This document shows, piece after piece, positions 52,460 through 60,323 of a stretch of DNA of 63,716 nucleotides; position 1 is the stretch's first letter, and the number at the start of each line of letters is the position of its first letter. The translations under genes and the position numbers were made by a program. Source of the DNA: Paraglaciecola polaris LMG 21857 (GTDB lineage: Bacteria; Pseudomonadota; Gammaproteobacteria; Enterobacterales; Alteromonadaceae); contig NZ_BAER01000051.1 of NCBI RefSeq assembly GCF_000315055.1, forward strand, positions 1 through 63,716. Reading direction: 5' to 3'. The notes under the pieces were generated by a model that saw nothing but the letters and a program-made list of their open reading frames with translations, ran no database searches and had not been told where the DNA came from.

Positions 52460-53410
52460 TTATTCATAACCAGGTGCTATTTTTAAATTTCCCACACCAT
52501 ATAAGGCACCTAGATTTTTAAGCGCTAGTTGAAAATCTCTTGGCTCTAATTCGGACTTTTTAGAACAATCCACATGCCATTGGCGTAGCAAATACCCAGC
52601 GGTTGCAGCTCTAATCTCAACCTTTAGAACGCCACCCGTCATGCCATAGTCCAGCTCTATCGCTTCGCTGTGCTCGATGCGTGGGTGCGGCACTAACTCA
52701 AGCTCTACAAATCGGTTCCATTGTCGGTCTTGAGTTTCGAGCTCGGTTTCCGACAAAGTGGAATCTTCAAGCACAAACGCTGCTTTAATGCGGGTCAGTA
52801 CAAAGTCACGGAACTCACCATGCTTGCGGTCAAAACCACGAACATGCCAACGCAGGCCATTATCCACCAGCGTATGCGGCACAATTTCACGCGTTGTTTC
52901 ACCACTCGATAACGACACATAGGTGATACTCAAGGCTTTGCCTTTGTGTATGGCCTCGGTGACTTTCGCCACTATCGATAAACTCGGCTTATTTAGGTGA
53001 TAAGGCGCTTCACAAGCCAGAGGTGGTTTTACCTTTCCAGTGAAGCCATCACCGTACCCTTGGCTAATGGTCGCCAGCGTTCTCACAACGTCATAGTCGA
53101 ACAAGGGCTCAAAAGCTTCACCACGCTTATGCAATTTGAGCTTTTGGTCATACTCAATGTTGCTTGGCGCAAGCTCTCGGTATAGGGTGAAGTCTTTCGT
53201 TGCTTGTGCAGCGGCTATGCTGAAGCGATCGACTAAATCCGCCCGTACCGCCTCTCCCTTAAACAATAAGGTGAAATCGATGTGGGCAATGCGATCCCTG
53301 GTTGCTTGTGGCAACTGCGCTATCTGCGAAAGCCTATCTGGCTTTCCTTTCGCGCCTTCTTTAGCGAGTGAACTCGCTGGTACCGTTTGTTTCAGACCAT
53401 CATTTGTCAT
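52460..53410 (-). CDS. brxR: BrxR, WYL-domain repressor of BREX
   Basis: This 316-residue regulator has an N-terminal winged helix (LSQIAQLPQATRDRIAHIDF) and a central WYL domain (ALSITYVSLSSGETTREIVP, then DNGLRWHVRGFDRKHGEFRD). The C-terminal extension matches the BrxR/CapW family. In that family the repressor binds an inverted repeat upstream of itself and controls the BREX or CBASS operon. A candidate repeat lies at 53587-53605. Its start overlaps the stop of a short frame (ATGA). Confidence 0.92.
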   Translation of the reverse strand: MTNDGLKQTVPASSLAKEGAKGKPDRLSQIAQLPQATRDRIAHIDFTLLFKGEAVRADLVDRFSIAAAQATKDFTLYRELAPSNIEYDQKLKLHKRGEAFEPLFDYDVVRTLATISQGYGDGFTGKVKPPLACEAPYHLNKPSLSIVAKVTEAIHKGKALSITYVSLSSGETTREIVPHTLVDNGLRWHVRGFDRKHGEFRDFVLTRIKAAFVLEDSTLSETELETQDRQWNRFVELELVPHPRIEHSEAIELDYGMTGGVLKVEIRAATAGYLLRQWHVDCSKKSELEPRDFQLALKNLGALYGVGNLKIAPGYE

Positions 53411-53529
53411 GCGTCTTGTTTATCCAATTCAACCAGTTTCTTAAAACTCTGTTTATAAAGTACCGTCAGACATCGCGTAATCCCATTGAAAGGCATGGCA
53501 TAAAGCTGCTCTTTATCCGCAATGACTAA
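53407..53529 (-). pseudogene. Short frame overlapping brxR, gene remnant or leader peptide
   Basis: Reading into brxR, an open frame gives VIADKEQLYAMPFNGITRCL then a Lys-rich end KLVELDKQDA and TGA overlapping the brxR ATG as ATGA. It has an internal ATG at 53496 (29 codons) but no good ribosome binding site. It may be the C-terminal end of a gene cut when BREX entered the hotspot, or a short coupled leader. Confidence 0.35.
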
Positions 53530-53727
53530 TCAATCTCTACTGGTTGAAGCTGGACAGATGGCCATAAAACACTGAATAGGCTTCAACCTAATTAATTTTA
53601 TTAGGTATCATCCTATCACAAATTATTTTGTAGGGAAGACTAAGCGGCAACTTTTTGATCTGGATTGCAATTGCCGCTCAGGTATGGGCGTGAAGACATT
53701 GTTTCATGCCATTGCTGATAGCCGCTA
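53530..53727. other. BREX promoter region
   Basis: Together with the short frame, this is a 317-bp stretch without a normal gene. It is AT-rich in the middle and contains CCTAATTAATTTTATTAGG at 53587-53605, a 6-bp inverted repeat with a 7-base spacer. No -35/-10 pair could be assigned with confidence. Confidence 0.55.
53587..53605. promoter_or_regulatory. Candidate BrxR operator
   Basis: CCTAAT-N7-ATTAGG lies about 180 bp upstream of brxR. BrxR-family repressors bind such inverted repeats in the promoters of their own operons; the match here is by symmetry and position only. Confidence 0.45.
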
Positions 53728-54027
53728 TCAATGCGCTACCCGAACCAATGGCACCACGATGTTACCGCGATGAGATACCCCTTTGTCCGTCTCTGTAGAC
53801 ATCAGGACTCGTTGCTCACTCTCCCGAATGCGCCTGGCAACTTCTGCCTGGGCTGGTAGCAATGGCAGCATCCCTTCAGCAATCGCGTCTGGGGCAGACT
53901 CTTGGCCACAGGACATCAAATGCTTCCATGGATCTTTAAGAAAGCGCTCGAACGTGATGCCAAATTCAATGATGCGGGCAGAGACGAATATTTCGCCCCA
54001 GTATTCAATGTAGGTGTCTTGGTACAT
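53728..54027 (-). CDS. Small backbone protein between BREX and the exonuclease gene
   Basis: This 99-residue protein (MYQDTYIEYWGEIFVSARII) is soluble and not recognised. It lies on the backbone side of the BREX hotspot. GAGGAA precedes the ATG. An ERIC element is inserted directly upstream (54051-54174), between this gene and the sequence shared with the 1.6-kb promoter, so its natural promoter may have been separated from it. Confidence 0.65.
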   Translation of the reverse strand: MYQDTYIEYWGEIFVSARIIEFGITFERFLKDPWKHLMSCGQESAPDAIAEGMLPLLPAQAEVARRIRESEQRVLMSTETDKGVSHRGNIVVPLVRVAH

Positions 54028-54050
54028 GGAAAGGTTCCTCTTGTTGGTTA

Positions 54051-54174
54051 TATACCCTGCCTACTTGCAGCCGCAGCGGTGTTACCTGCATTCGCTCACC
54101 CCAATCACATAGAAGACCTATGCTCATGGGGATTCACTTGCCGCCTAGCTGCAACACCAAGTAGTTTGGGTATA
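54051..54174. repeat. ERIC/IRU intergenic repeat element
   Basis: A 124-bp element is bounded by TATACCC and GGGTATA. Inside, CGCTCACCCCAATCAC and ATGGGGATTCACTTG match the two conserved core arms of ERIC elements (GTGAATCCCC and GGGGTGAGCG in the other orientation). The length is close to the 127-bp norm. ERICs are non-autonomous, transcribed hairpin elements frequent in Vibrio and enterobacteria and unusual inside a conserved ICE backbone gap. Confidence 0.85.
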
Positions 54175-54236
54175 ACGTAAGTTCACTTTCCATTTTCCAG
54201 ATGTTTTCAAATATGCAAGGCTTACCTTGTAGAGAG

Positions 54237-55142
54237 CTACAAAGCTTTAAATCGATTGCGGGCATCTTTGTAGTCATAGTGGGCATGTTCTGAGCCACGA
54301 TGGTACAAATCATCCAGGTAAGTTTGTTCCTGCGGCAACTCGTCTTCGCTGATTTCGCGCCACCAATGCTTGTTGGCACCTTTAACACCGTCATGCCAGC
54401 GGTAACCGCGTTCTTTTAAATAGTCCTTTACGTCAAACGGCGCACCAAAAGCACGAACTAACACAGTTCGCCTGTCTGCTTCAGACAACAAGTTTGCAAC
54501 GGACTCGGGCAACAAATGAAACAACCAGGCCATCGCCAAACAATCGGTTGCAGCTCGGTGTCCTTCATAAAACCAACCTAAGCGAAGCAGCAGGTACTCA
54601 AGCTTTCGACTTTCAAAACCCAGCGCCTTCCAATCTATGCCACTGGCTGAACAGGCCCAAGATAGATGTCCTAATGCAGCAAACCGCTTTTCAAAGAAAG
54701 GACGATCAAACTGTGCATTGTGTGCAACCACCAGCGGATCATCGGATAACCAACTCGCTACCAGTGAATCATCAATGTGCTGGCCTTGCACCATCTCATC
54801 GGTGATGCCGGTTAACTCGGTAATCAGCTCGGGGATTGGCTTGCCGGGATCTTCATACAAGCTGATCACATCAACAATCGACACAATCCGCTGAGCAGAG
54901 GGGCTGTAAAGCACCTTAACCATACCAAGCTCAATAATGGACTCATCATCGGCAGACAGTCCGGTTGTCTCTGTATCGAGCAGCACCATTGGCTGTTCGT
55001 CACCGACTACAGGAGATAGTTCAAGTGGCCAGGACTGCGGCTCACGCGTTAATGGAATACGCTCCAGCAATCTAAAATCTTCTGGTCTTTCTTGGATATC
55101 CGCGAGGCGCTCTAGCGGAAATGGCGCAGGGGCTCTTGTCAT
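54237..55142 (-). CDS. DnaQ-like DEDDh 3'-5' exonuclease
   Basis: This 301-residue protein has all exonuclease motifs: LLDTETTGLSADDESIIELG (Exo I, DTE), VAHNAQFDRPFFEKRF (Exo II) and GHRAATDCLAMAWLF (Exo III, HxxxxD). It resembles the epsilon subunit of DNA polymerase III but has an extra 100-residue C-terminal part ending HAHYDYKDARNRFKAL. Backbone gene of this ICE family, possibly trimming DNA during transfer or repair. Confidence 0.92.
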   Translation of the reverse strand: MTRAPAPFPLERLADIQERPEDFRLLERIPLTREPQSWPLELSPVVGDEQPMVLLDTETTGLSADDESIIELGMVKVLYSPSAQRIVSIVDVISLYEDPGKPIPELITELTGITDEMVQGQHIDDSLVASWLSDDPLVVAHNAQFDRPFFEKRFAALGHLSWACSASGIDWKALGFESRKLEYLLLRLGWFYEGHRAATDCLAMAWLFHLLPESVANLLSEADRRTVLVRAFGAPFDVKDYLKERGYRWHDGVKGANKHWWREISEDELPQEQTYLDDLYHRGSEHAHYDYKDARNRFKAL

Positions 55143-55486
55143 TGATGGTTCCTCTTCAATTTTATTGTTCGCTTTGGGTTATTTCATTGTGCCCTGTTCG
55201 TTTATAAACGCATTTGTACAAAATGCACCTTGGATACCTCAGCGTTTTTTTAATCTTTCTACTGGGTGAACCCATGTATGAAGGCTTTAGCTAAGCCTTT
55301 CAGAAAGCCTTAGCCAAACCGTGTAGGTAACCCTTACCGAAACCCTTTACGCATGGCTTAGCCAACCCCTTTTCAAACGGTTGCAAAAGGCTTGAACTGA
55401 GTTCGACTGAGCATTTTAATGATGCTCCTGACTTCGCTTTAAGCCAGTAAATTCAATACGAAGCAGAATTTTACTAACTGTTTTTA

Positions 55487-55504
55487 AACCCTTTGCAAAG
55501 GGTT
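55487..55504. repeat. 18-bp perfect palindrome
   Basis: AACCCTTTGCAAAGGGTT is a perfect palindrome with no spacer. AACCCTT and AAGGGTT half-sites also occur nearby, suggesting a multi-copy protein-binding site. Confidence 0.7.
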
Positions 55505-55753
55505 CAACAAGCCTTGTTTGACGGTTACTTGACCCATGCGTTAACCAGTAGCAGTAACAGGATCAGTAACAGAAACAAGAGCAGTAGGCAGAAGCAGTAA
55601 TGTCCAAGCCTTGCAGGCTTTGACGAGGGCGAGCGGTCCCCCACATCAAGCTTTTCAACACAAAAAAGAAATCGCCCACGACACAACGTCTTACTCGAAC
55701 AACTACAGTTTTACCTACAATTTTACTTGTAGAAATCAGCATAGCATTAGATA

Positions 55754-55769
55754 CTGTATAAACAAACAG
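55754..55769 (+). promoter_or_regulatory. LexA (SOS) box
   Basis: CTGT-N8-ACAG, with flanking ATA and TAT extending the symmetry, 29 bases before the rumA start. This matches the enterobacterial/Vibrio LexA consensus, so rumA and what remains of rumB are induced by DNA damage. Confidence 0.92.
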
Positions 55770-55797
55770 TATCAATTGCGATTTTTCGAGGTTCGTC

Positions 55798-56247
55798 ATG
55801 AGTGTCTCGCTGATAGGCCGTAGCGGCGCACTTGCCTTCATCAAAGCCAAGCGCCTTCGTATTCCATTGTTCATGGAACGTGTTTCTGCTGGTTTTCCCT
55901 CACCAGCGCAGGATTATGTTGAGCAAACGCTCGACCTTAACGAGCTGTGCATCAAACGACCGGCTGCAACGTTCTTTGTGCGTGTTGAAGGTGATTCAAT
56001 GATTGATGCCGGGATTCACCCAGATGATATTTTGGTGGTTGATCGCTCTGTCCAAGCAGAACACGGTGACATTGTCATAGCGGGAATCCATGGAGAACTC
56101 ACGGTAAAGGAGCTTCAACTAAGGCCGTGCGTCATGCTGATCCCAAGAAACCAGGTGTATGAGCCCATTCATATTCCTGAAGGGACAGAGTTAGAGATAT
56201 TTGGTGTGGTCACCAATGTGGTGCGAAACATGCGCCGCAAGTCGTGA
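55798..56247 (+). CDS. rumA: RumA, UmuD-like mutagenesis protein
   Basis: This 149-residue UmuD homologue is intact. The self-cleavage site is A31-G32 (RVSAGFPSPAQDY). Catalytic Ser67 lies in VEGDSMIDAG and Lys104 in LTVKEL. Cleaved RumA would normally join RumB to form an error-prone polymerase V. RumB is interrupted here, so RumA has no intact partner in this element, though it might interact with a host UmuC. Confidence 0.94.
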   Translation: MSVSLIGRSGALAFIKAKRLRIPLFMERVSAGFPSPAQDYVEQTLDLNELCIKRPAATFFVRVEGDSMIDAGIHPDDILVVDRSVQAEHGDIVIAGIHGELTVKELQLRPCVMLIPRNQVYEPIHIPEGTELEIFGVVTNVVRNMRRKS

Positions 56248-56254
56248 CTGTCCC

Positions 56255-56656
56255 ATGCCTGTATTTGCCTTGGTGGACTGCAACAACTTTTACGCCAGTT
56301 GTGAGAAGCTGTTTCGTCCTGATTTAAAAGATACGCCGGTTGTGGTGCTGTCTAACAATGACGGCTGCGTGGTTGCACGCTCACGTGAAGCTAAGTTACT
56401 CGGTATAGCTTTGAAAAAGGACAGGTACCCTTTGCTGATACTTGAGGTTCAAGCCTACATAACTTCTAAGTCGGAGCAAAAGAGGAGCAGCAAGCGTACT
56501 ACAGACAACAGGGCAAGAACCGATAAGCAGAAGATCGCAGACTATCGCAAGCAGATTGATCGCCTGAGTTCTATTGTGGCGGCGCAGAATTCGACTATCG
56601 AAGAGCTTCTGGATGAGATTGAGCGGTTGAAGGCCGGGAGGGTGTCACGCTTTTAG
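56255..56656 (+). pseudogene. rumB: RumB (UmuC-like) 5' fragment fused to a foreign tail
   Basis: The first 50 residues are RumB ([20 protein letters not shown] through SREAKLLGI). After GGTAT at 56406 the sequence departs from rumB and stays open for 83 more codons. It encodes a basic coiled coil (RKQIDRLSSIVAAQNSTIEE, LLDEIERLKAG) and stops at 56656. That tail resembles the small coiled-coil partners of Tn554-like recombinase modules, but is only a fragment. A catalytic polymerase cannot be made. Confidence 0.85.
56289..56406 (+). repeat. Left 118-bp rumB repeat flanking the insertion
   Basis: This segment of rumB is repeated at 63520-63637 with the same length and only three base differences. 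Together the copies flank 7.1 kb of foreign DNA. Far too long for a transposition target duplication. Confidence 0.95.
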
Positions 56657-57454
56657 CCCTCCGGTTACACGTAATATTCCGGTAAGCTCATGATATTCAA
56701 TGACGCATAGCAGGTTACGCTTTTCCGATTTGCTACCCAAATGATGCTACCACAATTTGGCCGCTCGGGTCGCAAAGCGAACATTCAGGGCCGAGTCCGA
56801 GGGGTTCAATTTGAGGCTACGGTGTGTCACACGCATCGGGGTAAGTCCATTGAGGCTGAGGGGCATGTCGTGCTTAAAGGGGTAATTCTCGGATTCAGTC
56901 GGGGTTGTGAACATGTCAGAACCGATAGAGCGCCCTTTGGACGCGCTATCCGGAGGCCCGAAGCAAAGGGTCTGGATTACCATGACCGTTGTCGAGGAAA
57001 CGCAATTGGTCCTTCCCGATGAACCGACCTTAGCCCTGGATCTTGGCCGCTAGGTCGAGGGGTTCGATCTTATCCGGGAACTGAGTCGCCGGGGGCAAAA
57101 CCATTGCCATAGCTATCGACGATCTCGCCAACGCCTGTCGCTGTGCCAACCACATTGTAGTGATGAGGGAAGGTTGTATTTATGCTGAGATCAGCCCCAA
57201 GATGTGGTGACAAGGGAGCTTATTGAATCGGTCAACTGAAGCCGCCGTGATCTCTTTCCCGATCCAGTAACTGGCACTCCCGCTCGTATTCTTAAACCCA
57301 CACTCGTATTGCGGTCTCTAATCCAAAACGCCGCGTCCGATTCATTCTCAGTGATACTCAGGGCCTATGAACTACCCATAAACTGGCTCTCTTGCATCTG
57401 GGACAGACCAATGTTTTGATAGGCGTTCGAGAACCAACAGCCCGTGACTGCAAC
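56657..57454. other. Non-coding left part of the rumB insertion
   Basis: About 800 bp lie between the rumB fusion and the FUSC gene. The middle third contains the remains of an ABC transporter ATPase (separate entry). The rest, including GTTACACGTAATATTCCGG near 56664, shows no recognised gene, transposase end or att core. GC content is higher than in the ICE backbone. Confidence 0.5.
56913..57300 (+). pseudogene. Decayed siderophore-type ABC transporter ATPase
   Basis: The frame from ATG 56913 reads RPLDALSGGPKQRVWITMTV (the ABC signature LSGGQ) and VLPDEPTLALDLGR (Walker B region), then meets a stop. Beyond it, out-of-frame pieces such as DLIRELSRRG, VVTRELIES and FPDPVTGTPARI match the C-terminus of FecE/FepC-type iron-siderophore ATPases. 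Walker A is missing. It is a remnant brought in with the rumB insertion. Confidence 0.75.
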
Positions 57455-58561
57455 TTACCTTCCGCGATTTATGTGATGAGTTAGCAAATGAGCTCGGTCG
57501 TCCAGGGTCGAAAACAGAATCGCAAAACAGATCCCGACAGCGGTCCCTATGAGGGTATCTACTACCCGCTCCTGCACCATCGCCATGCCAGCAAGGTCTG
57601 GTGCCGCCAGATAGCTCATAAACAGAGCCATGGGCGTAACCAGAACCTGGCCCAGTCCATAATTCGATCCGATGATGGTCTCGGTAGCGAACGACAGTAA
57701 CGCCACCAGCCCAATAATGGTCCACACAGAGGGCTGGCTTAGCAGCACCAAAGCCACAAGGAGAGCGCCGAGTACGTTGCCTATGGTGCGCTGTAGGGCT
57801 CGGCTCATACTGATATGCAAATGGCTACCCTGTAACACGGCGACAGCGCCCATGGCCGCCCAACCGGCGTGCTGACCGCCAAACGCATAAGCAACATAAG
57901 CCGCCACGGCAGAGCCCAACACCATGCGCGCGACGGCGATCAACTTGTGACTGGCGGGCCGGCTTTTGAACCAATCCTGTGCCGCCGGTGTATCGTGGCG
58001 GAACACGTCGGTGATCATCACCACTAGCCAGGCAAGAGCAGCGGCCACTGCGGTCGCAGTCGTACGTTCGAGGACAGAGGCAAAGGTATCCACTTGGCCC
58101 ATTGAAACGCTGGCGGCGAATATGAAGATCAATGCACCTGGCGGACCGAAATCACCAACGGTGACGATGTAAAACAGCGTACCGCACAACAGCGCCAGAA
58201 TGGCCAGCTGACCAACCATGGGCAACTCCAGCCAGGCCACCAGGGACATCACAAAAACGGTTGCGGTTTGGCAGAGCAAACAAAGGAAAACCGTAAAGCC
58301 CCGGCGTTCCGGGGCCGCAAAACGGCCAAACAAAGCCACCAATGTACCCAGCGAAGCAAATCCAATCAGGTGCGAAAAGTCGGATAGCTCGATCAGCGGA
58401 AGCACAACCAGCGCCGCGATAGCCACCTGTAGTCCGGCCAGTGCCGAGTTCCTGAAGCCAGGCTGATTAACTACGGCAAAGCACTCTTTGAACTGTGCCC
58501 GCGATAGCAGAAACCGGATTGCAGCTGATCGACTTTTTACTCTGGATAAGCGCTGATGCAC
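57455..58561 (-). CDS. FUSC-family inner-membrane transporter
   Basis: This 368-residue protein has two sets of hydrophobic helices in the FUSC/YccS-like arrangement, with HAGWAAMGAVAVLQGSHLHI and GNVLGALLVALVLLS in the C-terminal half. The family exports aromatic acids or other toxic organics. It lacks the long cytoplasmic loop of YccS. It lies downstream of, and in line with, the cytochrome b561 gene with a 130-bp gap, so it may have its own promoter. Confidence 0.85.
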   Translation of the reverse strand: MHQRLSRVKSRSAAIRFLLSRAQFKECFAVVNQPGFRNSALAGLQVAIAALVVLPLIELSDFSHLIGFASLGTLVALFGRFAAPERRGFTVFLCLLCQTATVFVMSLVAWLELPMVGQLAILALLCGTLFYIVTVGDFGPPGALIFIFAASVSMGQVDTFASVLERTTATAVAAALAWLVVMITDVFRHDTPAAQDWFKSRPASHKLIAVARMVLGSAVAAYVAYAFGGQHAGWAAMGAVAVLQGSHLHISMSRALQRTIGNVLGALLVALVLLSQPSVWTIIGLVALLSFATETIIGSNYGLGQVLVTPMALFMSYLAAPDLAGMAMVQERVVDTLIGTAVGICFAILFSTLDDRAHLLTHHINRGR

Positions 58562-58691
58562 TTGACCTCCGACAAAATTGGATAGCTTAAGATATAGTTA
58601 GCCTAATAACCGTTTGCCTCATTGATCTATTCGGAGTTTCCGCAATCAAGTCGCGAAATAACGAGAATTTTTGGTTTTGGAGATTGCCTCA

Positions 58692-59213
58692 TCACACCAT
58701 ACGTTTAAGCGTATCGTCTCTTTTCACGAAGTGATGAATCAGTGCCATACCAATATGACCAACAATCAAAACGGTCAAAATCCATGCGATTGGCGAATGG
58801 AGCTGTCCCAGGGCTTGGGCCCAGGCAATTTCCTCGCCTTCAGCAAAAAGCTCGATACCGAAAGCCGTAATCCCGTGGCCACCACCCAGCATGACCATTA
58901 CCCCGGTTATCGGCATCAGCAACAGGCCAAGATACAACGCCCCATGACCGGCCTTGACCAGCAGAGCCTGCGCCGGATCTTGCTGCGGGCGCTGATGACG
59001 CTGGCCAGCGGCCCAGGCCAAGCGTACCAGAATCAGCAGCAACATCAGCGAACCTATAGAGACATGCCAGGGCACCAGCGTTTGTCCGACCCAGTGTTCT
59101 CCGTCGAAGATTCGATCACCAAACTTGAGCAGTTGCCAGAACACCAGTAGGGCCATCGACCAGTGCAGCAGTTTGGTGAGAGCGCCATACCGCTCACGAG
59201 AATCGTGGATCAT
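58692..59213 (-). CDS. Cytochrome b561-family membrane protein
   Basis: This 173-residue four-helix membrane protein has haem-ligand histidines in LLHWSMALLVFWQLL, WHVSIGSLMLLLIL, GHGALYLGLLLMPIT and GHIGMALIHHFVK. I chose MIHDSRERYGALTK at 59213 with GGAG upstream rather than an in-frame start 78 bases earlier. It resembles the YodB/CybB-type di-haem electron carriers that oxidise quinol. It may pass electrons from the cargo redox enzymes to the membrane. Confidence 0.88.
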   Translation of the reverse strand: MIHDSRERYGALTKLLHWSMALLVFWQLLKFGDRIFDGEHWVGQTLVPWHVSIGSLMLLLILVRLAWAAGQRHQRPQQDPAQALLVKAGHGALYLGLLLMPITGVMVMLGGGHGITAFGIELFAEGEEIAWAQALGQLHSPIAWILTVLIVGHIGMALIHHFVKRDDTLKRMV

Positions 59214-59309
59214 GATTGGGTTCTCCGTATTGCGGGTTTCATTACCATTGAAGGTGTTACCAAAGAGGATGAAGCCAGAATGCACACTCATTCCAGCCTC
59301 ATCTTCATA

Positions 59310-60260
59310 TCACTGCCTACTGGCGGCGTCCAGCCTGGAAAGCATCTCTTCCGGTAGTGACAATTTCACCGAAGCCAATATCTCATCCAGTTGAGACAGC
59401 GATGTTGCACTGACAATCGGTGCGGTCAGTTCTGGCTGGTGGAGCAGCCAGGCCAGTGCCACTTGGGATGGTTTTGCTGAAGCCTCCTGCGAAACGGCCA
59501 TCAGGGTATCCAGAATGCGCTGACCACGATCGCTGAAATAACCGTTGAGAAAGTCAGCCCGAGGGTTGCCTTCCAGGTCTGAAAGCTGAGCGTATTTGCC
59601 AGTCAGGAATCCACTGGCCAGAGAAAAGTAGCTCACCACGCCAAGATTGTGCTCGCTGGCGACTTTCGCCAGCGACGACTCGAAATCGGCCCGGTCATGC
59701 AGGTTGTAGAGGGGCTGGATCAGCTCATAGCGCGCGAACCCATGATCACGAGACACGGCCAGCGCCTGTTCCAATCGATCGGACGAATAATTGGAGGCGC
59801 CGATGGCCCGCACCTTACCGGCCTTGATCAGCCGGTCAAACGCGCCCAATGTTTCCTCCAAGGGGACTTCCTGATCATCAATGTGGGCGAAGTATACATC
59901 GAGGTAATCGGTGCCCAGACGTGACAGGGAATCCTCAATTGCAGCTTCGATGTTGGCTGCAGATAGCCCTTTACGACGCTCCAGCATACCGACTTTGCTC
60001 ATGAGAATGACGTCATCACGACGTCCCCGCTTTTTCAGCCATCGTCCGATAACTGCCTCCGACTCGCCACCTTCAAGGCCCGGTGCCCACGCAGAATATA
60101 CGTCGGCCGTGTCAATGGCGCTGAAGCCCTGCTCCACAAACCGATCGAGTAGCTGAAAAGAGCGGTTATCATCGGCTGTCCAGCCAAACACGTTTCCGCC
60201 AAATACCAGTGGGGCTATCTCCAAACCGGACTTCCCAAGGGGTTTCTTCTGAAGACTCAT
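59310..60260 (-). CDS. Aldo/keto reductase
   Basis: This is a 316-residue NADPH-dependent oxidoreductase with a TIM-barrel fold. The catalytic tetrad is visible: D and Y in AIDTADVYSAW, K in LMSKVGML and H in VYFAHIDD. The C-terminal cofactor region reads APIVSATSLSQLDEILA. Start MSLQKKPLGKSGLEIAPL at 60260 behind GGGAGG. It reduces aldehydes or ketones; the substrate is unknown. Same direction as the SDR and dioxygenase genes. Confidence 0.9.
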   Translation of the reverse strand: MSLQKKPLGKSGLEIAPLVFGGNVFGWTADDNRSFQLLDRFVEQGFSAIDTADVYSAWAPGLEGGESEAVIGRWLKKRGRRDDVILMSKVGMLERRKGLSAANIEAAIEDSLSRLGTDYLDVYFAHIDDQEVPLEETLGAFDRLIKAGKVRAIGASNYSSDRLEQALAVSRDHGFARYELIQPLYNLHDRADFESSLAKVASEHNLGVVSYFSLASGFLTGKYAQLSDLEGNPRADFLNGYFSDRGQRILDTLMAVSQEASAKPSQVALAWLLHQPELTAPIVSATSLSQLDEILASVKLSLPEEMLSRLDAASRQ

Positions 60261-60323
60261 GATGCCTCCCTCAAAAAACAACTGTCAGTGGGTGAGTCGG
60301 CCGGGTGGTCCCGGCCGGCGATT

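Larger units (their letters stand above)
55143..55797. other. Repeat-rich intergenic region upstream of rumA
   Basis: This region of 655 bp has no convincing gene. It contains AAGGCTT/AAGCCTT inverted repeats (55281-55311), a perfect 18-bp palindrome (55487-55504), five CAGTA units (55546-55599) and the LexA box before rumA. The clustering looks like a cis-acting site such as a partition, replication or regulator-binding region, not like decayed coding DNA. Confidence 0.6.

Noticed and set aside
55143-55797. Origin of transfer in the rumA upstream region
   Set aside because: The region is palindrome-rich, but the oriT of this family lies next to mobI, which is outside the window.
56741-57022. 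93-codon rightward frame in the rumB insertion
   Set aside because: It overlaps the ABC ATPase remnant in another frame and shows no family features; the remnant explains the sequence better.
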